Shown piece after piece: positions 15,353 through 21,992 of a stretch of DNA of 53,665 bases. The stretch is taken from contig WRBJ01000009.1 in assembly GCA_009784615.1 (NCBI GenBank), positions 1-53,665 on the forward strand, written 5' to 3'. The first letter of the stretch is position 1; each line of letters begins with the position of its first letter. Made by a program: the position numbers and the translations under genes. Below the pieces are notes generated by a model that did no database searches, was not told the origin of the DNA, and saw only the letters and a program-made list of their open reading frames with translations. The DNA is from Defluviitaleaceae bacterium (lineage in GTDB: Bacteria > Bacillota > Clostridia > Lachnospirales > WRAX01).

Positions 15353-16123
15353 CTATTTCTTTACTGTAAACCATACACAATCGTGGGTATACTCCATTTC
15401 GGAGTGTTTTTCAACCAAAGCCAATGGGTTTGTATTATCATAAACTATATGAACAAACGGAGTTTTGTCCTTTTTAACTAATTTTTGAATTAAACGAGCA
15501 GAAACCAGCTCGCCAAGTCCTTTGCGGCGATGCGCTTCTTTGGTGTAAAATGGGCCAAGCGAACCATCTTCGTGCATTAAACACCACGAAACCAACTCAT
15601 CGTCAATACGTATGCAAGATGTATCAAATTCGGCAATATTCCGGCGTATTTGTGCAAAAGATTCTTCGTGTTGATATGGGTAAAACTCGTGCACAATGTC
15701 GGCATCTTTGTCATTTAACACATCATCTTCATACTCTAAGCTGTCAATAAATTTAAAAACGCCGCCACCGTTGTATGTATAGACCTTGCAAAGATTTTGT
15801 GATGTCGGTACAGTGCCAGAAACGGATATAAAAGCGTCATAGTAGGACTTTGCCACACCCGTGAAAAAGCAATCACCATTAGGCAAATATTCCCAAAACG
15901 TCCGCAAAAATTCCTCATCAATGGTGGCAATCATAAAATCAGCGTCATCAGCATAAATTTTTTGTGCTACAATAATACCACGCTCTACATCTCCGCTAAA
16001 AGTTAGTATTTCCGCATTTTTATCATATTCTAAATAGCTTAAAATATTTTGGTTAATCAATCCATCACGTTGCAAATACTTTAACACAGCACTATTTTTA
16101 TGTATTTTTTGTATCATTTGCAC
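15353..16123 (-). CDS. GNAT-family N-acetyltransferase
   Basis: The 256-aa protein has an uncharacterised N-terminal half (about 1-130) and a C-terminal GNAT fold. Landmarks are RIDDELVSWCLMHEDGSLGP, then the acetyl-CoA pyrophosphate loop YTKEAHRRKGLGELVSARLI (R-x-x-G-x-G) and a closing strand with NPLALVEKHSEMEYTHDCVWF. The last part has the 'N..a....E k.GF' shape of FR47-like enzymes. The start may be GTG 16123 (AAAGGTG 5 bp upstream) or the ATG six bases later. The substrate cannot be predicted. Confidence 0.82.
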   Translation of the reverse strand: MQMIQKIHKNSAVLKYLQRDGLINQNILSYLEYDKNAEILTFSGDVERGIIVAQKIYADDADFMIATIDEEFLRTFWEYLPNGDCFFTGVAKSYYDAFISVSGTVPTSQNLCKVYTYNGGGVFKFIDSLEYEDDVLNDKDADIVHEFYPYQHEESFAQIRRNIAEFDTSCIRIDDELVSWCLMHEDGSLGPFYTKEAHRRKGLGELVSARLIQKLVKKDKTPFVHIVYDNTNPLALVEKHSEMEYTHDCVWFTVKK

Positions 16124-16165
16124 ATCAACACCTTTGTAAATTAATCAACACTTCATAAACGAAAC

Positions 16166-16184
16166 GGGCGACCAAAGGTCGCCC
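16166..16184 (-). terminator. Hairpin GGGCGACC-AAA-GGTCGCCC after floA
   Basis: An 8-bp perfect stem lies 18 bp beyond the floA stop. On the minus strand it is followed by GTTTCGTTT, so it can act as its terminator. It is of the same type as 12289-12309. Confidence 0.6.
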
Positions 16185-16202
16185 CTACATATTAGATTAA
16201 TA

Positions 16203-17225
16203 TTATTCTGCAGGAACATCTTTTGGTTTGCCTAGGTTTATGTTAATGCCTGCCAAACCTTCACGCATTTTTGTATCTGCAATTTTGTTCTGCATTCCCA
16301 AATAATCCATAACACCCATATTGCCGCTACGTAATGCGTCAGCGATAGCATTTGGCACTTGCGCCTCCGCTTCCACTACTTTCGAGCGCATTTCCTCTAC
16401 CTGTGCCTTCATTTCCTGCTCACGTGCAATAGCCGTTGCGCGGCGTTCTTCTGCCTTCGCTTGCGCAATGCGTTTATCCGCCTCGGCTTGGTCGATTTGT
16501 AATTGAGAACCTATGTTACGCCCAACATCAATATCTGCAATATCAATAGACAAAATTTCGTAAGCGGTACCGCTGTCAAGCCCTTTGTTAAGAACTGTTT
16601 GCGATATTCTATCGGGATTTTCCAAAACCTCTTGATGGCTTTTTGCAGAGCCGATTGTGGTTACGATACCTTCACCAACACGAGCAATAATCGTGTCTTC
16701 ACCAGCACCACCAACAAGACGGGCGATATTTGCACGTACTGTAACCTTCGCCAAAGCCTTAATTTCTATACCATTTACTGCCATAGCAGAAATCATCGGT
16801 GTTTCAATGATTTTTGGCATAACAGACATACGCACAGCCTCAAAAACATCACGGCCCGCAAGGTCAATAGCGGCGGCACGCTCGAAGCTAAGTTCGATAT
16901 TAGCACGATGTGCGGCAATCAATGCATCCACCACATTATCAACACGTCCACCAGATAACAAATGGCTTTCAAGCTGATTTTGGCTAATGGTCAAACCTGC
17001 CTTTGTGCCTTTAATTAGCGGATTAATAACACGATGCGGCTTTACACGGCGCAAGCGCATACCAACAAGCGAAAAAATGCTTACTTTAACGCCCGCCGAA
17101 ATAGCAGAAATCCACAACCCAAAAGGGATAAAACTGAAAAACAGCCACAAAAGGATGATGACAACAACGGCAATAACAACAACCATCACCAAAAAGCCGT
17201 CTACATATAAATCTCCAAGATTCAT
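16203..17225 (-). CDS. floA: Flotillin-like protein FloA (YqfA)
   Basis: This membrane scaffold organises functional membrane microdomains. The 340-aa protein has an N-terminal hydrophobic hairpin (about 10-55), a PHB/SPFH-like domain (about 55-230; [20 protein letters not shown]) and a coiled-coil rich in EA/KA repeats (about 240-300; [20 protein letters not shown]). This is the standard layout of bacterial FloA. Its ribosome site AGGAGG lies inside the last codons of the upstream small ORF, so translation is coupled. It forms an operon with nfeD (17409) and the 55-aa ORF. Confidence 0.95.
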   Translation of the reverse strand: MNLGDLYVDGFLVMVVVIAVVVIILLWLFFSFIPFGLWISAISAGVKVSIFSLVGMRLRRVKPHRVINPLIKGTKAGLTISQNQLESHLLSGGRVDNVVDALIAAHRANIELSFERAAAIDLAGRDVFEAVRMSVMPKIIETPMISAMAVNGIEIKALAKVTVRANIARLVGGAGEDTIIARVGEGIVTTIGSAKSHQEVLENPDRISQTVLNKGLDSGTAYEILSIDIADIDVGRNIGSQLQIDQAEADKRIAQAKAEERRATAIAREQEMKAQVEEMRSKVVEAEAQVPNAIADALRSGNMGVMDYLGMQNKIADTKMREGLAGININLGKPKDVPAE

Positions 17226-17228
17226 TAC

Positions 17229-17396
17229 TTACCTCCTATATTGTTTTAATTCTTCTTGATATTCCTCATAACTTGGTAATGTCAAACCTTCCACACTAGC
17301 CGCCTTAACTATACATTGGTATGCTTCTTCTACAGTTTCGGCTTTTCCTACAATTTTGGCAAGAAGTGCCAAAATAACTTTGGTTTCGCATACCAT
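17229..17396 (-). CDS. Small conserved-looking protein between nfeD and floA (55 aa)
   Basis: The ORF begins with ATG 17396, preceded by AAAGGTGAT, and encodes 55 aa: an N-terminal helix MVCETKVILALLAKIVGKAE, then a negatively charged tail ending SYEEYQEELKQYRR. Its last two sense codons and stop (AGG AGG TAA) form the floA ribosome site, and it starts 13 bp after nfeD stops. The tight fit on both sides and a sensible amphipathic composition argue that it is real. No function is known to me; a membrane-associated partner of NfeD/FloA is a reasonable inference from the context. Confidence 0.75.
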   Translation of the reverse strand: MVCETKVILALLAKIVGKAETVEEAYQCIVKAASVEGLTLPSYEEYQEELKQYRR

Positions 17397-17408
17397 AAAA
17401 TCACCTTT

Positions 17409-17879
17409 CTAATTTTCAATCAATTTAACAAATACTCTGCGGTTTTGCACGTCAACAACTTTAACACGCTTGTCAACTGGGATAAATTTTGCGTCGGACA
17501 CAACCTCAACATTAGTTCCGTTAAAATCTACCATACCTTGTGGACGAAGGTCGGTTTTTGTTATACCCTCTTTGCCCAAAAAGTACTCCAAACCGCCTAG
17601 TTCAACAGTATCTTCCGCTAATGTCTCATTCAAAATAAACTTGCCGTCCAACTGACGTTTGCGTAAAAATCTAAATAAGCCATAAGTCGAAGGCACAAGC
17701 ACCGCAATTTTGATTAAGATAATCAACCAGCCAAAGTCGTGGAAAATTGCCGTCATCACAAATGCCGCAATTACACCCAAAATACCAACAATAGCAAGCG
17801 GTCCAAAACCTTCAATAAAAATATCAATTATTAGCACAACAAGGGATATTGCAAAAAGCCCCATAGCTATTGCAAACAT
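17409..17879 (-). CDS. NfeD-like membrane protein (short form)
   Basis: NfeD proteins partner with SPFH/flotillin proteins. The 156-aa product has three to four hydrophobic segments (about 1-75; IIDIFIEGFGPLAIVGILGV), then a C-terminal OB-fold (about 95-156; GKEGITKTDLRPQGMVDFNG, GTNVEVVSDAKFIPVDKRVK, VKVVDVQNRRVFV). The N-terminal ClpP-like protease domain of long NfeD is absent. It is the first gene of the nfeD-small ORF-floA operon. Confidence 0.93.
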   Translation of the reverse strand: MFAIAMGLFAISLVVLIIDIFIEGFGPLAIVGILGVIAAFVMTAIFHDFGWLIILIKIAVLVPSTYGLFRFLRKRQLDGKFILNETLAEDTVELGGLEYFLGKEGITKTDLRPQGMVDFNGTNVEVVSDAKFIPVDKRVKVVDVQNRRVFVKLIEN

Positions 17880-17959
17880 AATATCGCCCCCTATAATATT
17901 ATTTTATCATATATACGCATATCTCACAAAAAAGTCTGATGTTTAAAAAATATTTTTTG

Positions 17960-18358
17960 TTATTTTTTGCGACTATGCATTGTTACTATGTTAGAGCGGT
18001 CGGCTTGCAAAGCAGCTCTTGCGGCTTCCACACTGCTTTCCATTTCATCCAAATCCGCATTAACCTTTTTCTGGCAAGGCTCGCAAAAAATGCCTGTCGT
18101 TATATCTTCGCCACAAGACTTGCATTTTAGCTCACCACCAACAATCTCAAGACGGCCTTCGCGCAACCAACCCAAAATCTTTTTGGCAGATGCGCCTGTT
18201 TCAGCCGCTACATCGGCAATTAATGTTTTTGGGTTTTCACGCAAAAACTCCTTAACACTATTAAACAAGTCCTCATCCGCCTGCATACAATCATTACAAA
18301 TCGGTTCTCTTATACGTGGGAACAATCTTTTGCATCTTCTACAGTTAGCCATTTCCAT
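17960..18358 (-). CDS. YvyF/TIGR03826-like zinc-ribbon protein
   Basis: The 132-aa protein has an N-terminal zinc ribbon (CRRC, then CNDC; about 6-27), a central helical/HTH-like segment (PKTLIADVAAETGASAKKIL, GWLREGRLEI) and a second zinc ribbon (CKSC ... CEPC; about 78-97). This matches the flagellar-operon protein YvyF family (regulators or chaperones near flgM in Bacillota). No flagellar genes are near, so it is an orphan copy here. AAGGAGG precedes the ATG. It lies 12 bp downstream of trpS on the same strand and is probably cotranscribed. Confidence 0.8.
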   Translation of the reverse strand: MEMANCRRCKRLFPRIREPICNDCMQADEDLFNSVKEFLRENPKTLIADVAAETGASAKKILGWLREGRLEIVGGELKCKSCGEDITTGIFCEPCQKKVNADLDEMESSVEAARAALQADRSNIVTMHSRKK

Positions 18359-18370
18359 AACGCTTCCTCC

Positions 18371-19363
18371 TTATATTATAAAACCAACAGATTTTTTGAC
18401 TTTGTGCAAAATAGGGTCACCCATCTCTTTTGCACGTTGAGCATTTTGACGCATTATTTTTTGCAAATAATCTTCATTTTTAATCAGTTCATCATACTTT
18501 TTTTGTATGGGGTCTATTATGTTGTCAACAACCGCCTGCCCAACAGTAGTTTTTAATGTGCCATAACCAGCACCAGCAAACTCCGCCACAGCATCATCAA
18601 TTGTAACACCCGTGGTTACCGCATAAATCTCTAGCAAATTGCTAATACCCGGCTTATTTTCAACATCATAACGAATCTCTGTTTCAGAATCCGTCACAGC
18701 CCGCTTAAACTTCTTCATAACAACATCGGGTGCATCTAACAAACTTACCCTATTTGCCTCATCATCCGATTTTGACATCTTCTTTTCAGGGTTAGCCAAT
18801 GACATAATCCTTGCACCCTCTTTGGCTATAAAAGGCTCCGGCACAATAAAAATATCACCATACACATTATTAAAGCGTGTCGCAATATCCCTTGCAAGCT
18901 CCAAATGTTGCTTTTGGTCATCACCAACAGGTACAAGATGTGTGCCAAACAGCAAAATATCAGCCGCCATCAAAACAGGATAATTAAACAACCCAACATT
19001 AACATTATCACTATGTTTTGCAGACTTATCTTTATATTGTGTCATACGCCCAAGCTCGCCCATATACGCAAAGCAAGACAAAACCCAAGCAAGCTCCGTA
19101 TGCCCGTTATAATGCGACTGGACGTATATGATATTCTCGTCAGGGTCAAGCCCTGCGGCAATATAAAGCGCAAGTAAACCAAGGGTGTTTTTGCGTAGCT
19201 CGTCTGGGTCTTGCCGCACGGTTATTGCATGCAAATCCACAACACAATACAGGCTATTGTACTGACTTTGCAATGCCCCCCAGTTTTTTATCGCACCCAA
19301 ATAATTGCCAATTTGCGGCACACTTGTTGGTTGCATTCCTGAAAAAATTGTTTTCTTCATCAT
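18371..19363 (-). CDS. trpS: Tryptophanyl-tRNA synthetase
   Basis: This class Ic synthetase charges tRNA-Trp. The 330-aa product has the N-terminal PTSVPQIGNYLGAI (HIGH-like, about 12-26), ILLFGTHLVPVGDDQKQHLE, and the KMSKS loop KKMSKS (about 195). Two adjacent ATGs (19363, 19360) are possible; the second has better spacing from GAGGTGAT. A consensus promoter lies only about 20 bp upstream, leaving no room for a T-box leader, which is noteworthy for a Bacillota trpS. Confidence 0.96.
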   Translation of the reverse strand: MMKKTIFSGMQPTSVPQIGNYLGAIKNWGALQSQYNSLYCVVDLHAITVRQDPDELRKNTLGLLALYIAAGLDPDENIIYVQSHYNGHTELAWVLSCFAYMGELGRMTQYKDKSAKHSDNVNVGLFNYPVLMAADILLFGTHLVPVGDDQKQHLELARDIATRFNNVYGDIFIVPEPFIAKEGARIMSLANPEKKMSKSDDEANRVSLLDAPDVVMKKFKRAVTDSETEIRYDVENKPGISNLLEIYAVTTGVTIDDAVAEFAGAGYGTLKTTVGQAVVDNIIDPIQKKYDELIKNEDYLQKIMRQNAQRAKEMGDPILHKVKKSVGFII

Positions 19364-19383
19364 ATCACCTCGCTTGACAACCG

Positions 19384-19412
19384 ATTATATCATATTTTTT
19401 CATTATTGTCAA
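19384..19412 (-). promoter_or_regulatory. Promoter of trpS
   Basis: On the minus strand, TTGACA (19412-19407), 17 bp, TATAAT (19389-19384): perfect consensus. It overlaps the stop of the upstream solute-binding protein gene. Confidence 0.88.
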
Positions 19413-20938
19413 TCCACTAAAAACCAATTTTCTATATTGCGGAAAATATCATTTATCGTTGTCGAAAAATCGCCGTGCAAACGGCTTGTGGTAAAAAGCA
19501 CGTCACCACGTCGGTTCAGTTCTATAAAAGGCAAATTTTCCTCTACATACTGCCGCAAATCAGCAATAGTCTGCGCAAATTCGCTATAGCTAACAGCAGA
19601 GCGCATACGAAATTGAATTGCACCAAATTCAGACGCACTATAACCAAAACTACGTATAAAGTCATAATTAGAAGGGTTATCAAGCGTTACCGTACCAACG
19701 GCTAAATCAAAATCAAATTGTGCCAAACGTATTGCAAAAAACTCGGCAGGCAAAATATGCAAAGTCACCGCAACACCCGCATTTACCAAATTTCTATAAA
19801 GGCTTTGCGCATTTGCCGTCGCTTGCACATTTTCTTCATTAGCAATAATTGTAAGAGCCAGCGGAACCGACGGCAGAGCAGGGGATAGCTGTCGGTGCAA
19901 TATTCCCTGCGCATCCCTAGCAAAACCAGCTTGCACAAAGGCTTCCACATCAGGCGCATTTGCTATCGCCTGACGAATTAAAGGCTCTGCAAAAATAGTA
20001 CGGTTATGGTTAAATGCGATAAAATCAAGGTTTTGCAGAGAAAGATTTGCCGCCAAATTGCGCCCAAGCGAACGATAACGCCCCCAATTGCTGTGGTCGG
20101 CAACAAAAACATCAATCAAACCTTGCGAAAATGCGTGGTCAGCATCATTTATATCCCGCAAAACAATGGCGGTTATACGGTCGATATATGGTCGTCCAAG
20201 CGGTGCATTATCATTAGCCATTAACTCCAAACGGTTTGCCAAAACATATTCATAAAAACGGAAAGCTCCATTGCCAACAGGGTGCATATTGCGGGCGGCA
20301 GTTAAATTTGTCGTAGAAACACCCGTGTAATAATGGGCAGGAATTATTGGAAAATCAAGCAAATACATCATCTGCCACATTGGGGCGGCAAGGTTTATAT
20401 GCAACATCTTATCACCCGTCGTATTAGTGGATGTTATATGTGCCACATTGGGGCGATAAACCGCCGTAGCGGGCGCATTATGGCGCAATACATTAATTGA
20501 AAAAGCAATATCTGACGAAGTTATAGGTGTGCCATCTTCCCAAAAAATCCCATCACGCAATGCTATCGTAAGGCTTTGCCCGCTAGGCGCAAAAACAATA
20601 CTTTCGATAATGGCTGGGTTAGGCATAGGTAAATTTTCGTCATCAAAAATAACAATAGGCTCAAAAATAAGTCTTAAAACCTGCGCCAAAGCAGGGTCGG
20701 AATTAAGCAGTGGGTTAAGCGTTTGCGGCATAGGCATTGCAATATTTAAATGCCCGCCAAACTGCGGTGTAATTGGTGCTTCAACATCTTCGGCATCCGT
20801 TGCGGGCGGCGCAGTCGGCATTTCTGCTGTAAAATCCGGCGGATGAAGCGGCGGCAAATTTGACGCTGGATTACAAGCCGTCAGCAAAATTAGTACAAAT
20901 AGTATTAAAAATATCCCTAGTTTTTCTCTCCAATTCAT
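19409..20938 (-). CDS. Family 5 extracellular solute-binding lipoprotein
   Basis: The roughly 509-aa protein has a lipoprotein signal peptide (MNWREKLGIFLILFVLILL then TAC, Cys about 22). A Pro-rich linker (about 25-55) leads into an SBP_bac_5 domain: FGGHLNIAMPMPQTLNPLL, then TIALRDGIFWEDGTPITSSD, the typical peptide/nickel-binding signature. It would deliver oligopeptides or a similar ligand to an ABC permease, but no permease or ATPase genes are nearby. The chosen start at 20938 lies inside coaE (68-bp overlap). The next in-frame ATG further upstream would add an unlikely N-terminus. It is cotranscribed with coaE. Confidence 0.88.
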   Translation of the reverse strand: MNWREKLGIFLILFVLILLTACNPASNLPPLHPPDFTAEMPTAPPATDAEDVEAPITPQFGGHLNIAMPMPQTLNPLLNSDPALAQVLRLIFEPIVIFDDENLPMPNPAIIESIVFAPSGQSLTIALRDGIFWEDGTPITSSDIAFSINVLRHNAPATAVYRPNVAHITSTNTTGDKMLHINLAAPMWQMMYLLDFPIIPAHYYTGVSTTNLTAARNMHPVGNGAFRFYEYVLANRLELMANDNAPLGRPYIDRITAIVLRDINDADHAFSQGLIDVFVADHSNWGRYRSLGRNLAANLSLQNLDFIAFNHNRTIFAEPLIRQAIANAPDVEAFVQAGFARDAQGILHRQLSPALPSVPLALTIIANEENVQATANAQSLYRNLVNAGVAVTLHILPAEFFAIRLAQFDFDLAVGTVTLDNPSNYDFIRSFGYSASEFGAIQFRMRSAVSYSEFAQTIADLRQYVEENLPFIELNRRGDVLFTTSRLHGDFSTTINDIFRNIENWFLVD

Positions 20939-21488
20939 CCATATCACCATCATTATATATTTCATAATCAATATATTGTTTTAAAATTTTATCGTTCATT
21001 TGTCTATCAATGCGGCTTTGCGCCGCTTCTGGGTTTATTGCATCACGTTGTAAAATCCGCTCAACCCTCTTATCAATCGGTGCAAAAACGCCTATAAGCA
21101 CATCACATTCTTTATGCAACCCAGCTTCAACCAAACCAAAAGCATCAATTGCAAAAATCCGCTCATCACTTCCAGCAATTTTATTTAAAATAATTTCAAT
21201 AATATAAGGATGAACAATGCCTGACAATACCTTTAGCTTAACTTCATCACCAAAGACAATTTTACCCAATTTACTACGGTCAATCTCACCGAAATCATCC
21301 AAGATTTCATTCCCAAAAAACTCAACAATTCGATTAAAAGCAGGGCTTTCGCTATCTTTCAAATATACCTTGTGCCCCAAACGGTCGGCATCAATAATAA
21401 CCACGCCCAAACCTTCCAAAACACGGCAAACCTCAGTCTTTCCGCTACCACTTCCACCCGTTACGCCAATCACAGTCTTACCACCCAT
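20871..21488 (-). CDS. coaE: Dephospho-CoA kinase
   Basis: The enzyme phosphorylates dephospho-CoA at the 3' hydroxyl in the last step of CoA synthesis. The 205-aa product has the P-loop GVTGGSGSGKTEV (about 8-20), the DADRLGHKVY motif (about 33-42), LSGIVHPYI and a lid region RVERILQRDAINPEAAQSRI. It lies downstream of polA as in many Bacillota, but a 505-bp gap with an RNA element and repeats separates them here. Confidence 0.95.
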   Translation of the reverse strand: MGGKTVIGVTGGSGSGKTEVCRVLEGLGVVIIDADRLGHKVYLKDSESPAFNRIVEFFGNEILDDFGEIDRSKLGKIVFGDEVKLKVLSGIVHPYIIEIILNKIAGSDERIFAIDAFGLVEAGLHKECDVLIGVFAPIDKRVERILQRDAINPEAAQSRIDRQMNDKILKQYIDYEIYNDGDMDELERKTRDIFNTICTNFADGL

Positions 21489-21597
21489 TACACAATCACC
21501 CTCTGTAACAACATTCTAACACGATTTTAAATTTATGGCAACCAAAAAATTAGATTTAACTTATTCGACAAAATTAACCAAGAAATAAAAAAAGACC

Positions 21598-21626
21598 TTG
21601 ACAAAGCTAGGCAAATGGTATATGAT
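21598..21626 (+). promoter_or_regulatory. Promoter of structured RNA copy B
   Basis: TTGACA (21598-21603), 17 bp, TATGAT (21621-21626). It points into the structured element and away from coaE. Confidence 0.65.
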
Positions 21627-21631
21627 GGTAT

Positions 21632-21814
21632 TGCCAACTCGCTCCGTAAGGAACGGACGGGAATAAGAAAATGCTTGTCGGGTGGTACATCCCTAACAAA
21701 GACAGTTCCACCACGACAAGCGCCATTTCCAGTCCGAAGACCTAAGTGTAGATTAACACACTTCAGGTCTATTTGTCAAGCACATTATTCATCAGTCTTA
21801 AAAGGCTGATTTTT
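21632..21814 (+). ncRNA. Candidate structured small RNA, copy B (about 180 nt)
   Basis: Between a sigma-A promoter and an intrinsic terminator, with no convincing ORF, the plus strand carries the same two hairpins as copy A. Hairpin 1 is 21673-21721 (GCTTGTCGGGTGG ... CCACCACGACAAGC, 22-nt loop). Hairpin 2 is 21738-21770 (AGACCTAAGTGT ... ACACTTCAGGTCT). About 22 nt running from CCGAAGACCT to GTAGATTA are identical to copy A. The terminator is TCAGTCTT-AA-AAGGCTGA (21792-21809) followed by TTTTTATTT. The outer bases differ but pairing is kept, which favours an RNA function. It could be a small RNA or a leader that lost its gene. Confidence 0.5.
21792..21814 (+). terminator. Terminator of structured RNA copy B
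   Basis: An 8-bp stem TCAGTCTT/AAGGCTGA (one G-U pair) followed by TTTTT. Confidence 0.7.
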
Positions 21815-21866
21815 ATTTGCATTTATTGCATATCCTTGACGAGGATTATCTGACACCAACACACCC

Positions 21867-21924
21867 CGTCATTGCGAGGGACGTTCCTACGAAAACGAGG
21901 GTAGAAAACCCCGAAGCAATCCAG
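21867..21924 (+). repeat. Dispersed REP-like repeat, copy 1
   Basis: CGTCATTGCGAGG at one end and CCCGAAGCAATCCAG at the other flank a variable centre. This is the bipartite CGTCATTGCGAG...GAAGCAATCC pattern found dispersed in several bacterial genomes. A second copy lies at 36922-36986 on the opposite strand. It sits in the coaE-polA gap with no gene. Confidence 0.65.
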
Positions 21925-21942
21925 CCCAATCTACTCCAAGTT

Positions 21943-21966
21943 ACCTGACAGTCTACACTTACGCCT
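21943..21966 (-). repeat. Possible relic of structured-element hairpin 2
   Basis: On the minus strand TAAGTGTAGACTGTCAGGT resembles the conserved hairpin 2 of copies A and B (TAAGTGTAGATTA...TCAGGTCT), sharing TAAGTGTAGA and TCAGGT. There is no hairpin 1 nearby. It may be a decayed third copy or chance. Confidence 0.25.
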
Positions 21967-21992
21967 GCCGACCCACAACTAACCCCTTTACC

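Noticed and set aside
15335-15356. TATCTC hexamer run as a phase-variation tract
   Set aside because: It is short, at the very end of the gene, and length changes would alter only the last residues or the 3' end.
17960-18358. YvyF-like gene as evidence of a flagellar locus
   Set aside because: No flagellar or chemotaxis genes occur anywhere in the window.
21681-21690. GGGTGGTACATCCC as a T-box antiterminator motif
   Set aside because: The T-box core GGGTGGNACCGCG is not matched, no specifier loop or aminoacylation gene follows, and the bases are one arm of a perfect hairpin shared with copy A in different sequence.
21615-21809. 64-aa ORF on the plus strand across RNA copy B
   Set aside because: It has no ribosome site and its translation follows the hairpin arms; the conserved signal is at the RNA-structure level.
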